In this document: positions 10,821-18,821 of the stretch, piece by piece
Layout: every line of letters starts with the position of its first letter
Numbering within the stretch: the first letter of the stretch is position 1
Assembly: GCA_002384935.1 (NCBI GenBank)
Contig: DGCD01000020.1
Span: 124,001 to 188,000 of the forward strand
Length of the DNA stretch: 64,000 bases
Direction: 5' to 3'
Origin: Pusillimonas sp. UBA3987
GTDB taxonomy: Bacteria > Pseudomonadota > Gammaproteobacteria > Burkholderiales > Burkholderiaceae_B
Notes under the pieces: model-generated
The model's database searches: none
Told to the model about the DNA's origin: nothing
What the model saw: the letters and a program-made list of their open reading frames with translations, nothing else
Made by a program: the position numbers and the translations under genes

Positions 10821-11424
10821 ACAGTTGTTTTTCGCCATGCGCGCGCAAAAACAAGTCGACCAGAAGCGTCGCTTTGGCATTGATCTGATCGCGGTTTAAC
10901 ACCGGGCCGGCTCCCAGCAGATGTGCCATTAAGTCGCATTCGCAAAGGGTTCGAAAATGCATGGCCATGACGTCGGGATCATCTTTTCGCAGATATCCCG
11001 CTTGGGCCTGATTTTCCATGAAGAGTGCAACCCTTTGCCATACCACTTCCGTTCCCAAATCGAAAAAATGACGTCCCGTGGTGGATTTGCCGCTGACGGA
11101 AATGGCGACACGCAAGAGCTGCTGCGTTTCAGCGGTTGCCAATACCTGCATTAATGAATTGGCAAACCGAATCAGTTGAAGTCTTACGTCGCCGTTCGAT
11201 CCGATAAGTGCAATAATGTTCTCGCCATGTTCGCGGGCGGAGGCATGCATGGCTTCAAGCAGCAACTCTTCTTTTGAAGGAAAGTAGTTGTATAGCGTTG
11301 CTTTAGAACCACCCACTCGTGCGGCAATTTGCGACATGGATGCGGCTTCAAATCCAACCTCGCAGAAAACGGCCAGGGCTGTTTGAAGTATGGCAGTGCG
11401 CTTGGCTTCACTTTTTCTTCTCAT
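10819..11424 (-). CDS. TetR/AcrR-family transcriptional regulator
   Basis: One-component repressor of 201 residues. The N-terminal HTH (residues about 10-55) contains MSQIAARVGGSKATLYNYFPSKEEL, shown here in part: VGGSKATLYNYF is the classic TetR recognition-helix region. The C-terminal ligand-binding half is not assignable to a ligand. The gene is divergent from ogt across 64 bases that hold a strong dyad (11461-11479). I infer autoregulation and control of ogt. Confidence 0.85.
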   Translation of the reverse strand: MRRKSEAKRTAILQTALAVFCEVGFEAASMSQIAARVGGSKATLYNYFPSKEELLLEAMHASAREHGENIIALIGSNGDVRLQLIRFANSLMQVLATAETQQLLRVAISVSGKSTTGRHFFDLGTEVVWQRVALFMENQAQAGYLRKDDPDVMAMHFRTLCECDLMAHLLGAGPVLNRDQINAKATLLVDLFLRAHGEKQL

Positions 11425-11460
11425 TTAACCCCGCATTGAGAAAACAGATAATTAATATTT

Positions 11461-11479
11461 TAACCATACTGTACGGTAA
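11461..11479. promoter_or_regulatory. Probable TetR-family operator
   Basis: The 19-base sequence TAACCATACTGTACGGTAA is a near-perfect dyad centred on 11470: 14 of 19 positions are symmetric, with half-sites ACC.TAC and GTA.GGT. It lies between the divergent TetR and ogt starts, 36 bases from the TetR start and 9 from ogt. Operator function is inferred from position and symmetry. Confidence 0.65.
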
Positions 11480-11488
11480 TTCTCTGTT

Positions 11489-12163
11489 ATGCAGGTAGAA
11501 ATGTTATTTCATCAGGAAATTGAAACACCTTTGGGATCAGCCGTTTTAACTGCTGATACAACTGGCCTGGCCGGTTTCTACTTTTCTGATCAGCGTGATT
11601 ACCCTTTGCAGTTGGAGCATCCCGGCCGGCAAAAGATCAGTAATCCGCAGGCCGGACAGTACGAGGGAGAAATATTGCGGCAATGCCGGGTGTTTGCACA
11701 TAACGACAATCCAAGTGCGGAAAAACGTCATGCCTTGCATGCCAAATTGAATTGGGAGCGTGGGGCGATTGCCCGGCCACCTGATGGCATTTCCCCGGTG
11801 CCTGATTCGATCACACGGTATTTCAGGCTGGCCACGCAGGAACTCGATGCCTATTTTCGTGGCCGATTAAAGCGATTCTCTGTACCGCTTTGTTTCAAGG
11901 GTACTGATTTTCAACTGAAAATATGGGAAACATTGGCAAATTTACCTGCCGACCAGCTTATTTCCTATGGTGAGTTGGGAGGTGCGGCCGGTGTGTCGCC
12001 TCGAGCGTACCGGGCGGTTGGTGGGGCAGTCGGCCGCAATCCGTTGTCTATTATTGTGCCGTGTCATCGGGTCGTGGCGTCCAACCGGCAGCTCACGGGT
12101 TATGGCGGCGGCCTGGCGCGTAAAGTGGCGTTGCTTGAGCACGAAGGTTTTCAAGTAAGATAG
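11489..12163 (+). CDS. ogt: Methylated-DNA-[protein]-cysteine S-methyltransferase, extended form
   Basis: Suicidal DNA repair protein that moves alkyl groups from O6-alkylguanine or O4-alkylthymine to its own cysteine. The active-site PCHRVV contains the acceptor Cys192. The helix-turn-helix region ISYGELGGAAGVSPRAYRAVG and the downstream GYGGGLARK motif are normal. At 224 residues it is about 50 longer than typical Ogt; the extra sequence (residues about 45-100) lies in the N-terminal domain and matches nothing I recognise. A second in-frame ATG at 11501 has a closer AGGT ribosome site. Control by the neighbouring TetR protein is likely. Confidence 0.9.
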   Translation: MQVEMLFHQEIETPLGSAVLTADTTGLAGFYFSDQRDYPLQLEHPGRQKISNPQAGQYEGEILRQCRVFAHNDNPSAEKRHALHAKLNWERGAIARPPDGISPVPDSITRYFRLATQELDAYFRGRLKRFSVPLCFKGTDFQLKIWETLANLPADQLISYGELGGAAGVSPRAYRAVGGAVGRNPLSIIVPCHRVVASNRQLTGYGGGLARKVALLEHEGFQVR

Positions 12164-12208
12164 TTGAACTGGCCGGATGTTCAGGTATTTCTGATTAAGG
12201 CGTTTTTT

Positions 12209-12628
12209 ATGTGGTTCTGGTTTGGTATCGCCGCTCTGGCGTTAATTGGCGAGATTCTCAGCGGTACATTCTATTTGCTGCTTATCTCGGCTGGGCTTGC
12301 TGCTGCAGGCGTAGCGGCAGCCGTGGGCGCCGCGCTTGCGGTGCAAATTGCGGTTGTGGCTATCGTGACTGGTTTGGGCCTGGTTGTATTGCGTAAAACC
12401 GGCTTTTTGAAAAAGCGTGAAATCAATGCAGCACGTAACCGTGATGTTGTCCTGGATATCGGTCAAACCATCATGGTGACGACTTGGTCTGAGAATAATC
12501 GCACAAAAGTTCGTTATCGTGGCGCCAGTTGGGATGCACGTCTGGCCAAAGGTGCCATAGCCAAGCCCGGGCCGCACAAAATAGTGGAAATGGATGGCAC
12601 AGTGCTGATCCTGGAACCTGAGGAGTAA
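12209..12628 (+). CDS. NfeD-family membrane protein
   Basis: Small inner-membrane protein of 139 residues with two or three hydrophobic segments (residues about 3-60) and a C-terminal soluble OB-fold-like domain (about 80-139), as in short NfeD proteins. These are normally encoded beside an SPFH/stomatin protein and are thought to act with it in membrane organisation or quality control. That is the arrangement here: the SPFH gene starts five bases downstream. ATG 12209 with AAGG upstream was preferred to an in-frame TTG at 12164. Confidence 0.82.
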   Translation: MWFWFGIAALALIGEILSGTFYLLLISAGLAAAGVAAAVGAALAVQIAVVAIVTGLGLVVLRKTGFLKKREINAARNRDVVLDIGQTIMVTTWSENNRTKVRYRGASWDARLAKGAIAKPGPHKIVEMDGTVLILEPEE

Positions 12629-12633
12629 CTGCC

Positions 12634-13572
12634 ATGACTTTCATCGATTCGGATTTCTCGCTTTTTGTATTGATTATTTGCGTCGCGTTGGTTTTTGTTC
12701 TTGTGGTGAAATCAATTGCGATTGTGCCTCAACAAAGCGCGTGGGTTATTGAGCGTCTGGGTAAGTACGATCGTACTTTATCGCCAGGCGCCGGATTCTT
12801 GATTCCTTTTGTCGAACGTATTGCTTACAAGCATTCTTTAAAGGAAATTCCACTGGATGTGCCCAGCCAGGTCTGTATTACGAAAGACAACACCCAGTTA
12901 CAGGTTGACGGCGTGATTTATTTCCAGGTTACGGATCCAATGCGGGCTTCTTACGGGTCATCAAATTATATCTTTGCCATTACCCAGCTTGCACAAACAA
13001 CGTTGCGCTCAATTATTGGCAAAATGGAGCTCGATCGCACATTTGAGGAACGGGATCTGATCAATGGCGACATTGTTGCCGCTCTTGATGATGCCGCATT
13101 GAACTGGGGCGTTAAGGTATTGCGTTACGAAATTAAAGACCTTACGCCACCGAATGAAATTTTGCATGCCATGCAGGCACAAATTACGGCAGAGCGCGAG
13201 AAAAGGGCACTGATTGCGGCATCTGAAGGGCGTCGACAAGAGCAGATTAATATTGCAACGGGCGAGCGCGAAGCCTTTATTGCCCGGTCGGAAGGCGAAA
13301 AACAGGCGCAAATCAACAAGGCACAAGGTGAAGCACAGGCCGTGCTCTATGTTGCAGAGGCTACCGCAAAAGCGATTTCCCATGTGGCCCAGTCGATCAG
13401 TCAGCCCGGAGGCATTGAGGCAGTGAATTTAAGCGTCGCTGAGCGCTACGTTGATGCGTTCGCGAACCTGGCCAAGGAAAGCAATACGTTGATTCTGCCG
13501 TCTAACTTGTCGGATATCGGCGGCTTGATTGCTTCAGCAATGAAAGTCGTAGAGAAAAATCAACCAAGCTAA
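12634..13572 (+). CDS. SPFH/Band 7 domain membrane protein (QmcA/stomatin-like)
   Basis: 312 residues: one N-terminal transmembrane segment (residues about 8-28), then an SPFH domain beginning VPQQSAWVIERLGKYDRTL (about 33-200), then an alanine/glutamate-rich coiled-coil with repeated EGEKQAQINKAQGEAQA-type sequence, and a short C-terminus. Such proteins form large oligomeric scaffolds at the inner membrane, and some associate with FtsH. It forms an operon with the NfeD gene five bases upstream. The next gene is convergent. Confidence 0.88.
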   Translation: MTFIDSDFSLFVLIICVALVFVLVVKSIAIVPQQSAWVIERLGKYDRTLSPGAGFLIPFVERIAYKHSLKEIPLDVPSQVCITKDNTQLQVDGVIYFQVTDPMRASYGSSNYIFAITQLAQTTLRSIIGKMELDRTFEERDLINGDIVAALDDAALNWGVKVLRYEIKDLTPPNEILHAMQAQITAEREKRALIAASEGRRQEQINIATGEREAFIARSEGEKQAQINKAQGEAQAVLYVAEATAKAISHVAQSISQPGGIEAVNLSVAERYVDAFANLAKESNTLILPSNLSDIGGLIASAMKVVEKNQPS

Positions 13573-13574
13573 GC

Positions 13575-14363
13575 TTAGCTGCCTTCGCCGCGCAAGTAAG
13601 CTTGTGCCCGCTGGGCCATAAGGGCTTCGCGGCGAACGAAGTCGGCAACGAAAGTGCTGACAGGGTTATGGTGCAAGCCATAGGGGGAGTCCCATTGCAC
13701 GATATTTCCTTTTTCCATGACGCCGATACGGTCGGCAATGGCAAACGCCTCTGCCTGATTATGCGTAACCAGTAGTGCGGTATGGCCGGTAGACTGAAGA
13801 ATGTCGCGCACTTCGAATGCCAATCGCTCCCGGGTATCGACATCCAGGTTCGAGAACGGTTCGTCGAGTAATAGCAGCTCCGGCTCCGGCGCCAGTGCGC
13901 GAGCCAGCGCTACGCGCTGCTGCTGTCCACCCGACAATTCATGCGGATATCGATTCGCGACGTCGGATAGCCCCACGAGCTTGAGCATGTCCATTACTTG
14001 ATCGCGACGTTCATGGCGACTTTTGCGCTGGAGGCCAAAGCCGACATTCTTTTCAATACTCAAATGTGGGAACAAGGCATAGTCTTGAAACATCATGCCG
14101 ACATTTCGATGTTGCGGTTCAACCTGATAGCCGGGTTCGGACAAAAGTGTATTGTCCAGTAGAATTGTTCCTTTGCGCAGGGGTTCGAATCCCGCAATGG
14201 CGCGCAGTACGGTGGTTTTTCCGCAACCCGACGCACCTAGCAGGCATCCGATATTACCTTTCTGTAGAGCGAGCGATAAGCCGTCTACAACCGGCAGCAA
14301 ACCCTCCGGCGTGTCGTATGCAAGTGAAATGTGGTCGAGTTTTAAATGATCTTCTTCAGACAT
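13575..14363 (-). CDS. fbpC: Ferric iron ABC transporter, ATP-binding protein
   Basis: ATPase of 262 residues that powers the FbpABC-type importer of periplasmic Fe3+. Walker A is GASGCGKTTVL (residues about 39-49), the ABC signature is LSGGQQQRVALARAL, and Walker B is LLLLDEPFSNLD. The length is shorter than most FbpC (about 350), so the C-terminal regulatory domain is missing or reduced. The gene lies nine bases after the permease gene in a co-directional fbpA-fbpB-fbpC order, which decides the substrate call. Confidence 0.85.
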   Translation of the reverse strand: MSEEDHLKLDHISLAYDTPEGLLPVVDGLSLALQKGNIGCLLGASGCGKTTVLRAIAGFEPLRKGTILLDNTLLSEPGYQVEPQHRNVGMMFQDYALFPHLSIEKNVGFGLQRKSRHERRDQVMDMLKLVGLSDVANRYPHELSGGQQQRVALARALAPEPELLLLDEPFSNLDVDTRERLAFEVRDILQSTGHTALLVTHNQAEAFAIADRIGVMEKGNIVQWDSPYGLHHNPVSTFVADFVRREALMAQRAQAYLRGEGS

Positions 14364-14372
14364 GATTGGGTT

Positions 14373-16130
14373 CTAGTGTCCGGATTGCAGTTGCTTGCGG
14401 GCCAGGAAAATCACTGGCAGCAGGCCGGCCAGAACAATGGCCAAAGCAGCAACGGCACCTTCTTCATATGTGCCACGCGAGGCTTCTGCATATAACCAGG
14501 TTGCCAGGGTTTCAAAATTGACCGGACGCAATAATAGCGTGGCCGGTAGTTCCTTCATGGTATCAACGAATACCAATAATGCGGCAGCACCCAGCGCAGG
14601 ACGCAATAAAGGCAAATGAACCCGCCTCAGGGTGCCGGTGGCCGACTCGCCCAGCAGACGGGAAGCCTGTTCAAGCGATGGGGGTATGCGTGCCAGACCC
14701 GATTCGATTCCACCCACCGAGATAGCCAGAAAACGGATGACGTAAGCGCAAACGAGTGCGGTGGTCGAACCCATGAGGATCAGGCCTGGGCTGTATCCCG
14801 AAAACAATTCAACCAGCCAGCCAATGGCGTTGTCGAAATAGATAAGCGGGGTCAGCAGGCCAATGGCCAATACGGTGCCGGGCAGGGCATAGCCAATTGT
14901 CGAAACACGTGCAAGCGCATGATACGTGCCTGACCATGTCGAAGCGCGGGCACCACGTGCAGCCCAGGTGACGACAAGCCCGCAGAAAACAACGACCAGG
15001 GTGGCGATGAGTGCAATTCGCAATGTGTTAAAGCCGCTAAGTAAAAGCTGGTCTGAAACCCCGCCCTTGACTTGAAGATGCTTGATTGTTTCGTTAAGCA
15101 AATAAAGCGCGGGTGCGATAAAACCGATAATAATGGGTATCCAGCCGAGCACAATGGCAATAAATGCAGCCAGGCCTTTAAGCGGTTTGGGCTGGATGGG
15201 ACGCATACGCTGGGTACTGGCATAGCGCTGTCTTTTCCTTCCCTGGCGCTCTAATAGAATCAGCCCCACGACGATCGCCAGCATGGCGAGCGCAATTTGT
15301 GCTGCGCCGGCCAGATCCGTTCGCGTTACCCAGGTGGTGTAAACGGAGACCGTTAGTGTTTGTACGCCCAGAAATTCCGATGCCCCGATATCATTGAGGG
15401 TTTCGAGCAAAGCAAGGCTGACACCGACGGCAATTGCCGGGCGGGCAAGCGGCAATGCCACTCGCAGGAATACGCCTTTCCCCGACAGACCCAATATGCG
15501 TCCCGCTTCAAGCAAGCTGGCTGCCTGCGTTGAAAACATGACACGTGTACTGAGATAAACGTAAGGGTAGAGCACGAAACCCAGCAGGAAAATGGCGCCG
15601 GGCAAGCCGCGGATATCCGGAAGACGGAATTCGCGCGCACTGGAGTAGCCCAGCATACTCCGTATGACCTCTTGAACGGGGCCGATCGGATGAAGGATAT
15701 CGAGATAGGCGAACGCAACGATATAGGTAGGTACCGCCAATGGCAGCAAAAGGGCCCATGACAGCATGCGTTGCGAAGGAAAGGTAAAAGCCGTGACCAG
15801 CCAGGCCGCACCGGTACCCAGGCATGTAACGAGAACACCGACACCCAGCAATAACAAAACCGTATTTTGAAATGCCGTGGGTATAACGTAATTAAGAAGG
15901 TGAACCCAATGTTCGAGAGATCCGCTGACAGCCAGGGCGCCAAGCGTTATGACAGGTGTAATAACGCATATGGCGATAAGTAAGGCACCCAGCCGCCAAC
16001 CGGCATCAGATCCAAATTGAAGAGGACGGGGTAGCGGCAAACGACTTGGTTCCTGAAATGAAGCAGGCTGCACACCCTGGGGCTGCGCAGCCTTTACTAA
16101 GGGGTTAAATGAATTATTGGTCGAACCCAA
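14373..16130 (-). CDS. fbpB: Ferric iron ABC transporter, permease protein
   Basis: Inner-membrane permease with two fused permease halves of about six transmembrane segments each, in 585 residues as in FbpB/SfuB proteins. EAA-type loops are visible (LEAGRILGLSGKGVFLRVALPLARPA and LEQASRLLGESATGTLRRVHLPLLRPA are the two coupling segments, shown partly: GRILGLSGKGVF, SRLLGESATG). The listed start is a TTG overlapping the 3' end of fbpA by 17 bases. A GTG about 19 codons further in is an alternative. The overlap indicates co-transcription with fbpA. Confidence 0.87.
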   Translation of the reverse strand: MGSTNNSFNPLVKAAQPQGVQPASFQEPSRLPLPRPLQFGSDAGWRLGALLIAICVITPVITLGALAVSGSLEHWVHLLNYVIPTAFQNTVLLLLGVGVLVTCLGTGAAWLVTAFTFPSQRMLSWALLLPLAVPTYIVAFAYLDILHPIGPVQEVIRSMLGYSSAREFRLPDIRGLPGAIFLLGFVLYPYVYLSTRVMFSTQAASLLEAGRILGLSGKGVFLRVALPLARPAIAVGVSLALLETLNDIGASEFLGVQTLTVSVYTTWVTRTDLAGAAQIALAMLAIVVGLILLERQGRKRQRYASTQRMRPIQPKPLKGLAAFIAIVLGWIPIIIGFIAPALYLLNETIKHLQVKGGVSDQLLLSGFNTLRIALIATLVVVFCGLVVTWAARGARASTWSGTYHALARVSTIGYALPGTVLAIGLLTPLIYFDNAIGWLVELFSGYSPGLILMGSTTALVCAYVIRFLAISVGGIESGLARIPPSLEQASRLLGESATGTLRRVHLPLLRPALGAAALLVFVDTMKELPATLLLRPVNFETLATWLYAEASRGTYEEGAVAALAIVLAGLLPVIFLARKQLQSGH

Positions 16131-17145
16131 CTTTGTCTACCAGCTTGCTGGCTTGCTTTCGATGTTCTGCAATTTCAACCAGAGGCAAGGGATCGACGTT
16201 CAGCGGACCAAAACTGGCGACAATCGGATCGAGTTCGACACCTTTGCGAACCGGATACTCGTAATTGGCCTGCGCATACATTTTCTGGGCTTTGTCGGAC
16301 ACCAGGTACTCCAGCAGCGCAAGTGCATTGTCTTTGTTCGGGGCATATTTTGCCACAGCTGCACCCGAGATGTTGACATGGGTGCCCTGGCTTTTCGCAG
16401 AAGCAAAAGTGGGACGAATCACTTTGATGGCCTGGCCCCATTTGTAGTTGTCGGTGCCAGGCTCGGCGTTTTTCATGCGGCCGACATAGTAGGCGTTCGC
16501 AATCCCAATATCGCAGATACCACCCAGAATATCGCGGGCGACATCGCGGTCACCGCCGGCCGCTTTGCGCCCCAGGTTGGCTTTGACGCCTTCCAGCCAG
16601 GTTTGCGTTGCCTCGACGCCGTTATGTGCGATCATGGCCGCAATCAAAGCGGTATTGTAGGGATGCTGGCCCGAACGGATGCAGACCTTGCCTTTCCATT
16701 TTGGGTCTGCAAAGTCTTCATAGGTAAGGCTGTCGATATCAAGCTCTTTTGCCACATAGGCAACACGGTCACGCAACGACAGGGCATACCAATGGTTGTC
16801 GGCGCCCCGCAAATTGGCAGGAATGACTTCAGTAAGCGTAGCCGACTCAATAGGCTGAGTAATGCCGCCCTGTACCAGGTCGATCAAATTGCCAATATCC
16901 ACCGTCATGAGCACATCGGCAGGCGACTTGTCACCTTCGGCCTTTACGCGCTCAAGCAGACCGTCTTTAACAAATACCGTGTTTACCGTTATGCCGGTAT
17001 CGGTTTTGAATTGTTCAAGAATAGGCTGAATCAGGCCTGGTTCTCGCGTGGTGTACAGATTGACGTCGTTGGCTTGTGCGGACGCTGCGGTAAATAGTCC
17101 GGAAAGCGCCAATGCAGAGAGCAGAGCACGGGAAAATAACTTCAT
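16114..17145 (-). CDS. fbpA: Periplasmic ferric iron-binding protein
   Basis: Substrate-binding protein of an Fe3+ importer, 343 residues. It starts with a signal peptide (MKLFSRALLSALALSGLF, likely cut near residue 24-26), then VNLYTTREPGLIQPIL, the usual first strand of FbpA/FutA proteins. The paired tyrosines in IANAYYVGRMKN (near residue 215) are the iron ligands of the family. It is first in a three-gene operon. A Fur-box-like sequence about 105 bases upstream supports iron repression. Confidence 0.9.
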   Translation of the reverse strand: MKLFSRALLSALALSGLFTAASAQANDVNLYTTREPGLIQPILEQFKTDTGITVNTVFVKDGLLERVKAEGDKSPADVLMTVDIGNLIDLVQGGITQPIESATLTEVIPANLRGADNHWYALSLRDRVAYVAKELDIDSLTYEDFADPKWKGKVCIRSGQHPYNTALIAAMIAHNGVEATQTWLEGVKANLGRKAAGGDRDVARDILGGICDIGIANAYYVGRMKNAEPGTDNYKWGQAIKVIRPTFASAKSQGTHVNISGAAVAKYAPNKDNALALLEYLVSDKAQKMYAQANYEYPVRKGVELDPIVASFGPLNVDPLPLVEIAEHRKQASKLVDKVGFDQ

Positions 17146-17250
17146 GAAGAGACTCCGAAGCAGAAATAGGCTTTATCACGCGTTGATAATCGGTGCCATT
17201 TGCAGAGGGTTATCTGCCTGGCAGGATGAAAACATTGTTGCGTTTGTAAA

Positions 17251-17265
17251 TAACAATGATTCTCA
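17251..17265 (-). promoter_or_regulatory. Putative Fur box upstream of fbpABC
   Basis: The + strand sequence TAACAATGATTCTCA matches the 7-1-7 Fur core tGAtAATnATTaTCa at 11 of 14 defined positions. It sits in an A+T-rich stretch 106 bases upstream of the fbpA start, where a promoter is expected, in front of an iron import operon. Fur binding is inferred from the match and context. Confidence 0.6.
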
Positions 17266-17268
17266 AAT

Positions 17269-17563
17269 AGAATAGCATAAATCCGCGGGTTCGACGTGGG
17301 ATCTTGCAATAATAAAGCGTAAACACTCTATTATTATGGAGTCTCCATGAATTCGACCTGCAGGGAAAAATAACGCAAAAGGTTGCTTTATAAAACTTAT
17401 ATATTGAAATTGCAGGATAAATTGGTAGAATTACCATAAGCTTGAAAATTAAATACAAGCGCTTCTGGCAAGTCTAAATAAAGTGTATTAATGCAATTTT
17501 GCTAAGGGCTTACCGAATAAAACCGCATAATTTATGCTTTAACCACCAAACAAGACACATATT
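17269..17563. other. Intergenic region between fbpA and fpr
   Basis: No convincing gene was seen in this A+T-rich stretch, which continues the 418-base gap between the divergent fbpA and fpr. It holds two inverted repeats: a perfect 6-1-6 palindrome ATGGAGTCTCCAT (17336-17348), and TGGTA/TACCA arms at 17423-17436. Either could be a regulator site for fpr. No matching regulator was recognised, and the fpr ATG has no strong ribosome-binding sequence. Confidence 0.4.
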
Positions 17564-18340
17564 ATGGCAGCTTTCAACTCAGAAAAAGTTCTCAGTGTTC
17601 ATCATTGGAACGAAACACTTTTTTCCTTCACCACAACGCGCGACCCCGGTTTGCGCTTTCATAACGGCCACTTCGTCATGCTGGGGCTTGAGGTGAATGG
17701 CAAGCCTTTATTGCGTGCTTACAGTATTGCCAGTGCCAACTACGAGGAGAACCTGGAGTTTCTCAGTATCAAAGTACCCGACGGCCCCTTGACATCGCGC
17801 TTGCAGCATTTGAAGGTGGGTGATGAGGTGCTGGTTAGCAAAAAGCCGGTTGGCACGTTGGTCGTCGACGACCTGAAACCGGGCAAGCATCTGTACTTGT
17901 TTGGCACGGGTACGGGCCTTGCACCTTTCATGAGCATCATCAAGGATCCCGACGTATACGAGCGTTTCGACAAGATCGTGCTGATGCATGGTGTGCGGTT
18001 TGTCAGCGAACTGGCTTATGCCGATTTCATCGAAAATGAGCTGCCCAACAACGAATTCTTTGGCGACATGATTCGTGAGAAGCTGATTTACTACCCAACC
18101 GTGACACGTGAAGAGTTCCGTAATAAAGGGCGTATCACCCAGGCGATCGAAAGCGGCGACTTCGCGCGCAAGACCGGGCTGCCCGATATTAATCCGGAGA
18201 CAGATCGTGCCATGATTTGTGGCAGCCCGGCCATGCTGGAAGACCTGAGCAACATGCTCGACGAACGGGGTTTTGTTATTTCTCCGGGGGTGGGCGATCC
18301 CGGCGACTACGTCATCGAGCGGGCCTTTGTCGAAAAATAA
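17564..18340 (+). CDS. fpr: Ferredoxin/flavodoxin--NADP+ reductase
   Basis: FAD enzyme of 258 residues that exchanges electrons between NADPH and ferredoxin or flavodoxin; cytosolic. The FAD-binding motif RAYSIAS is at residues about 50-56, the NADP-binding GTGTGLAPFMSIIKDP near 110-125, and the late ICGSPAML near 218. The C-terminal segment ends YVIERAFVEK, as in bacterial Fpr. It stands alone downstream of a long A+T-rich intergenic region. A Fur-regulated iron importer lies on the other side; Fpr also contributes to iron reduction and oxidative-stress defence. Confidence 0.93.
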   Translation: MAAFNSEKVLSVHHWNETLFSFTTTRDPGLRFHNGHFVMLGLEVNGKPLLRAYSIASANYEENLEFLSIKVPDGPLTSRLQHLKVGDEVLVSKKPVGTLVVDDLKPGKHLYLFGTGTGLAPFMSIIKDPDVYERFDKIVLMHGVRFVSELAYADFIENELPNNEFFGDMIREKLIYYPTVTREEFRNKGRITQAIESGDFARKTGLPDINPETDRAMICGSPAMLEDLSNMLDERGFVISPGVGDPGDYVIERAFVEK

Positions 18341-18434
18341 GGGTTTTCATGGCGTTGGCGGGCTGTTAATTTTGTCTATAGGAAGATAAACTCTAATAGT
18401 ATTTTTAACCCTATTATTCATTTAGAGATTTATC

Positions 18435-18821
18435 ATGACAAAACAGGTTATTCACTCGAACGACGCGCCTGCTGCGGTGGGCCCTTATTCCCAAGCCATT
18501 GCGGCCGATAACGGGAAGACGGTTTACTTATCGGGCCAGATTGGTCTTGAGCCAGGTACAGGTGAACTGATCTCCGAAAATTTCGAAGGTCAGGTTCGCC
18601 AGTCGTTTGCCAATCTCAAGGCCGTCATCGAAGCGGCGGGTGGAACGCTTGACAGCATTGTCCGGTTGAACCTGTACCTGACTGACCTTTCGAAATTCGC
18701 CGGCGCCAACGCAATCATGGCCGACATTATTCCCGAGCCATTTCCTGCCCGCAGCACCATCGGCGTTGCCAGCTTGCCCAAAGGCGCCCAGTTCGAGGTA
18801 GACGCGATTATTGTTGTTTGA
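18435..18821 (+). CDS. ridA: RidA-family reactive intermediate deaminase
   Basis: Cytosolic trimeric enzyme of 128 residues that hydrolyses reactive enamine/imine intermediates such as 2-aminoacrylate. Family features: SNDAPAAVGPYSQAI at the N-terminus, YLSGQIGLEPGTGEL in the middle, and the C-terminal FPARSTIGVASLPKGAQFEVDA segment, of which ARSTIGV holds the conserved arginine (near residue 105). It overlaps the proposed start of recG by four bases. Confidence 0.92.
   Translation: MTKQVIHSNDAPAAVGPYSQAIAADNGKTVYLSGQIGLEPGTGELISENFEGQVRQSFANLKAVIEAAGGTLDSIVRLNLYLTDLSKFAGANAIMADIIPEPFPARSTIGVASLPKGAQFEVDAIIVV

Noticed and set aside
16117..17097. Open frame of 326 codons antisense to fbpA
   Set aside because: fbpA has a signal peptide, family motifs and the FbpABC context; the antisense frame has none.
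18361..18434. Sigma-70 promoter for ridA (TTGTCT, 16 bases, TAATAG)
   Set aside because: The match is only moderate in A+T-rich DNA and cannot be told from chance without transcript data.
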